A DNA stretch of 7,085 nucleotides. Origin: Nitrospinaceae bacterium (GTDB taxonomy: Bacteria; Nitrospinota; Nitrospinia; Nitrospinales; VA-1). The translations under genes and the position numbers were made by a program. Positions 6,273-7,085 of the stretch are shown here, piece by piece. The notes under the pieces were generated by a model. The model made no database searches, was not told the origin of the DNA, and was given only the letters and a program-made list of their open reading frames with translations. How positions within the stretch are numbered: the first letter of the stretch is position 1; every line of letters begins with the position of its first letter. The stretch covers positions 1-7,085 of the forward strand of contig JAPYPK010000070.1 of NCBI GenBank assembly GCA_029937655.1, read 5' to 3'.

Positions 6273-6301
6273 TTGACAAACAGAACAGCCAATACTATTT
6301 T
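6273..6301 (+). promoter_or_regulatory. Candidate sigma-70 promoter for the BI-1 family gene
   Basis: A consensus TTGACA -35 box (6273-6278) is followed after 17 bases by TATTTT (6296-6301, four of six -10 bases). Initiation near 6308 would give a leader of about 85 bases. A second TTGACT (6324-6329) has a poorer downstream partner. The next gene therefore probably has its own promoter, separate from the bat cluster. Confidence 0.5.
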
Positions 6302-6351
6302 TTATATAGCTGAGATGATATAGTTGACTGGATCTCTATGCCTACTAGATC

Positions 6352-6366
6352 GGTTTTACTAAAACC
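6352..6366 (+). other. Small hairpin in the leader of the BI-1 family gene
   Basis: GGTTTT (6352-6357) and AAAACC (6361-6366) are perfect complements around a 3-base ACT loop. A second small inverted repeat, ATTAA-TCG-TTAAT (6367-6379), follows directly, and then the GAAGGA ribosome site (6381-6386). With little GC the stems are weak; they could slightly affect translation or mark an operator. No riboswitch is recognised. Confidence 0.3.
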
Positions 6367-6393
6367 ATTAATCGTTAATTGAAGGAAATAAAA

Positions 6394-7085
6394 ATGCAAG
6401 AAAATCAAATAAGAACTACCAGCCTTGATTCAGTTGCCGCAGAGCAACAACGTTTCATGGTTCGCGTTTATAATTGGATGGGAGCCGGACTAGGTATTAC
6501 CGGCGTAATGGCATTCTACGTTGCCAATACCCCAGCGATCTTTAATATCTTGATGGGTAACCCCGTCATGCCGATCGTATTGATAATCGCTCAGATCGGA
6601 TTAGTTTTCTGGTTAGCCACCAGAGTAATGGCTATGAGCGTAAGTCAGGCTACTGGTGTCTTTTTGTTGTATGCCGGGCTTACTGGAATAACTTTTTCTA
6701 CCTTGTTTGTAGTTTATACAGCCGCCTCGATCACATCAACTTTTCTAGTGACTGCCGGAACTTTTGGTGCAATGAGTTTTTATGGTTATACCACGAAAAA
6801 AGATCTTACCTCTTGGGGTAGCTTTCTATTCATGGGACTAATCGGGATAATCATTGCATCTCTCGTGAACATCTTTCTACAAAGCCCAATGATGCATTGG
6901 ATCATAACCTATGCTGGTGTTCTTATTTTTGTTGGGTTAACCGCATATGACACACAGAAAATTAAAGAAATGAATATTCTCGGTAATGAAGGAACAGACG
7001 AAGATACCAAAGAGGCAATTAGAGGAGCCCTGACTCTATATCTTGATTTCATCAATCTATTTCTCATGCTCCTCCGTATAATGGG
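6394..7085 (+). CDS. Bax inhibitor-1/YccA family membrane protein (3' end cut by window)
   Basis: The frame is open from ATG 6394 to the window edge, 230 codons plus two bases; only a few C-terminal residues should be missing, since the family is usually about 220-240 residues. A GAAGGA site (6381-6386) seven bases upstream supports the start. After a polar N-terminus (1-25) come about seven hydrophobic helices (roughly 26-47, 55-77, 85-107, 113-130, 141-162, 167-184, 212-230). Family hallmarks are GLTAYDTQKIK (181-191) and LTLYLDFINLFLMLLR (213-228). The acidic residues D186 and D218 match in position the di-aspartyl pH sensor described in the bacterial homologue YetJ. Members are inner-membrane proteins: YetJ is a pH-sensitive calcium leak channel, and E. 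coli YccA binds and modulates the FtsH protease. Which role applies here cannot be told. It appears to be transcribed from its own promoter. Confidence 0.95.
   Translation, partial: MQENQIRTTSLDSVAAEQQRFMVRVYNWMGAGLGITGVMAFYVANTPAIFNILMGNPVMPIVLIIAQIGLVFWLATRVMAMSVSQATGVFLLYAGLTGITFSTLFVVYTAASITSTFLVTAGTFGAMSFYGYTTKKDLTSWGSFLFMGLIGIIIASLVNIFLQSPMMHWIITYAGVLIFVGLTAYDTQKIKEMNILGNEGTDEDTKEAIRGALTLYLDFINLFLMLLRIM

Noticed and set aside
1..7085. CRISPR array, insertion sequence, tRNA/rRNA genes, phage or toxin-antitoxin modules
   Set aside because: I saw no spaced direct repeats, transposase motifs, terminal repeats, tRNA-like cloverleaf or phage genes on either strand; the window reads as ordinary chromosomal genes.

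Overview
The window looks like a stretch of chromosome from a Gram-negative bacterium. The base composition is clearly AT-rich by eye. The genes are tightly packed and carry Sec and membrane signals. The central block is a MoxR/Bat-type locus, common in Proteobacteria, Bacteroidetes, Spirochaetes and related groups. The sequence alone does not fix the genus, and I would not go beyond 'AT-rich Gram-negative, perhaps a marine or deltaproteobacterial-type lineage' (low confidence).

Layout. At the left edge (1-464, minus strand, cut by the window) is the N-terminal part of a cytoplasmic leucine-rich-repeat protein. A 252-base AT-rich divergent intergenic region (465-716) holds a good promoter candidate for the LRR gene and only weak candidates for the plus strand. 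A six-gene plus-strand cluster follows (717-6160): MoxR AAA+ ATPase; DUF58 protein with a vWA-type metal site; a small membrane-anchored TPR-like protein; a BatD-like exported, membrane-anchored protein; BatA; BatB. From the DUF58 gene onward the genes abut or overlap (2-nt gap, 4- or 52-nt overlap, 11-nt gap, 1-nt overlap), so they are almost certainly one transcript. The moxR-DUF58 gap is 93 nt and may carry some regulation. After batB comes a 233-base AT-rich spacer (6161-6393) with a perfect 13-bp inverted repeat and a promoter with a consensus -35 box. The last gene (6394 to the window end) is a Bax inhibitor-1/YccA-family multipass membrane protein lacking only its last few residues. It is incomplete at the edge but clearly real.

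How the genes work together. In the MoxR/Bat family, the hexameric MoxR ATPase is thought to act as a chaperone-like remodeller on vWA-domain partners. Here those partners are the soluble DUF58 protein and the two membrane-anchored vWA proteins BatA and BatB, all three with intact DxSxS metal-site motifs. The BatD-like protein (periplasmic Ig-like domain, membrane helix, cytoplasmic helical domain) and the TPR-like anchor protein probably scaffold the complex at the inner membrane. Such systems have been linked to envelope and oxidative stress tolerance, but the substrate is generally unknown, and nothing here identifies it.

The locus is best described as a compact variant of a known system rather than a new one. 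The points most worth a second look are the gene order and content (TPR-like anchor before a short BatD-like protein, with no downstream BatC or full-length BatD), the uncertain start of the BatD-like gene, and the AT-only inverted repeat after batB.
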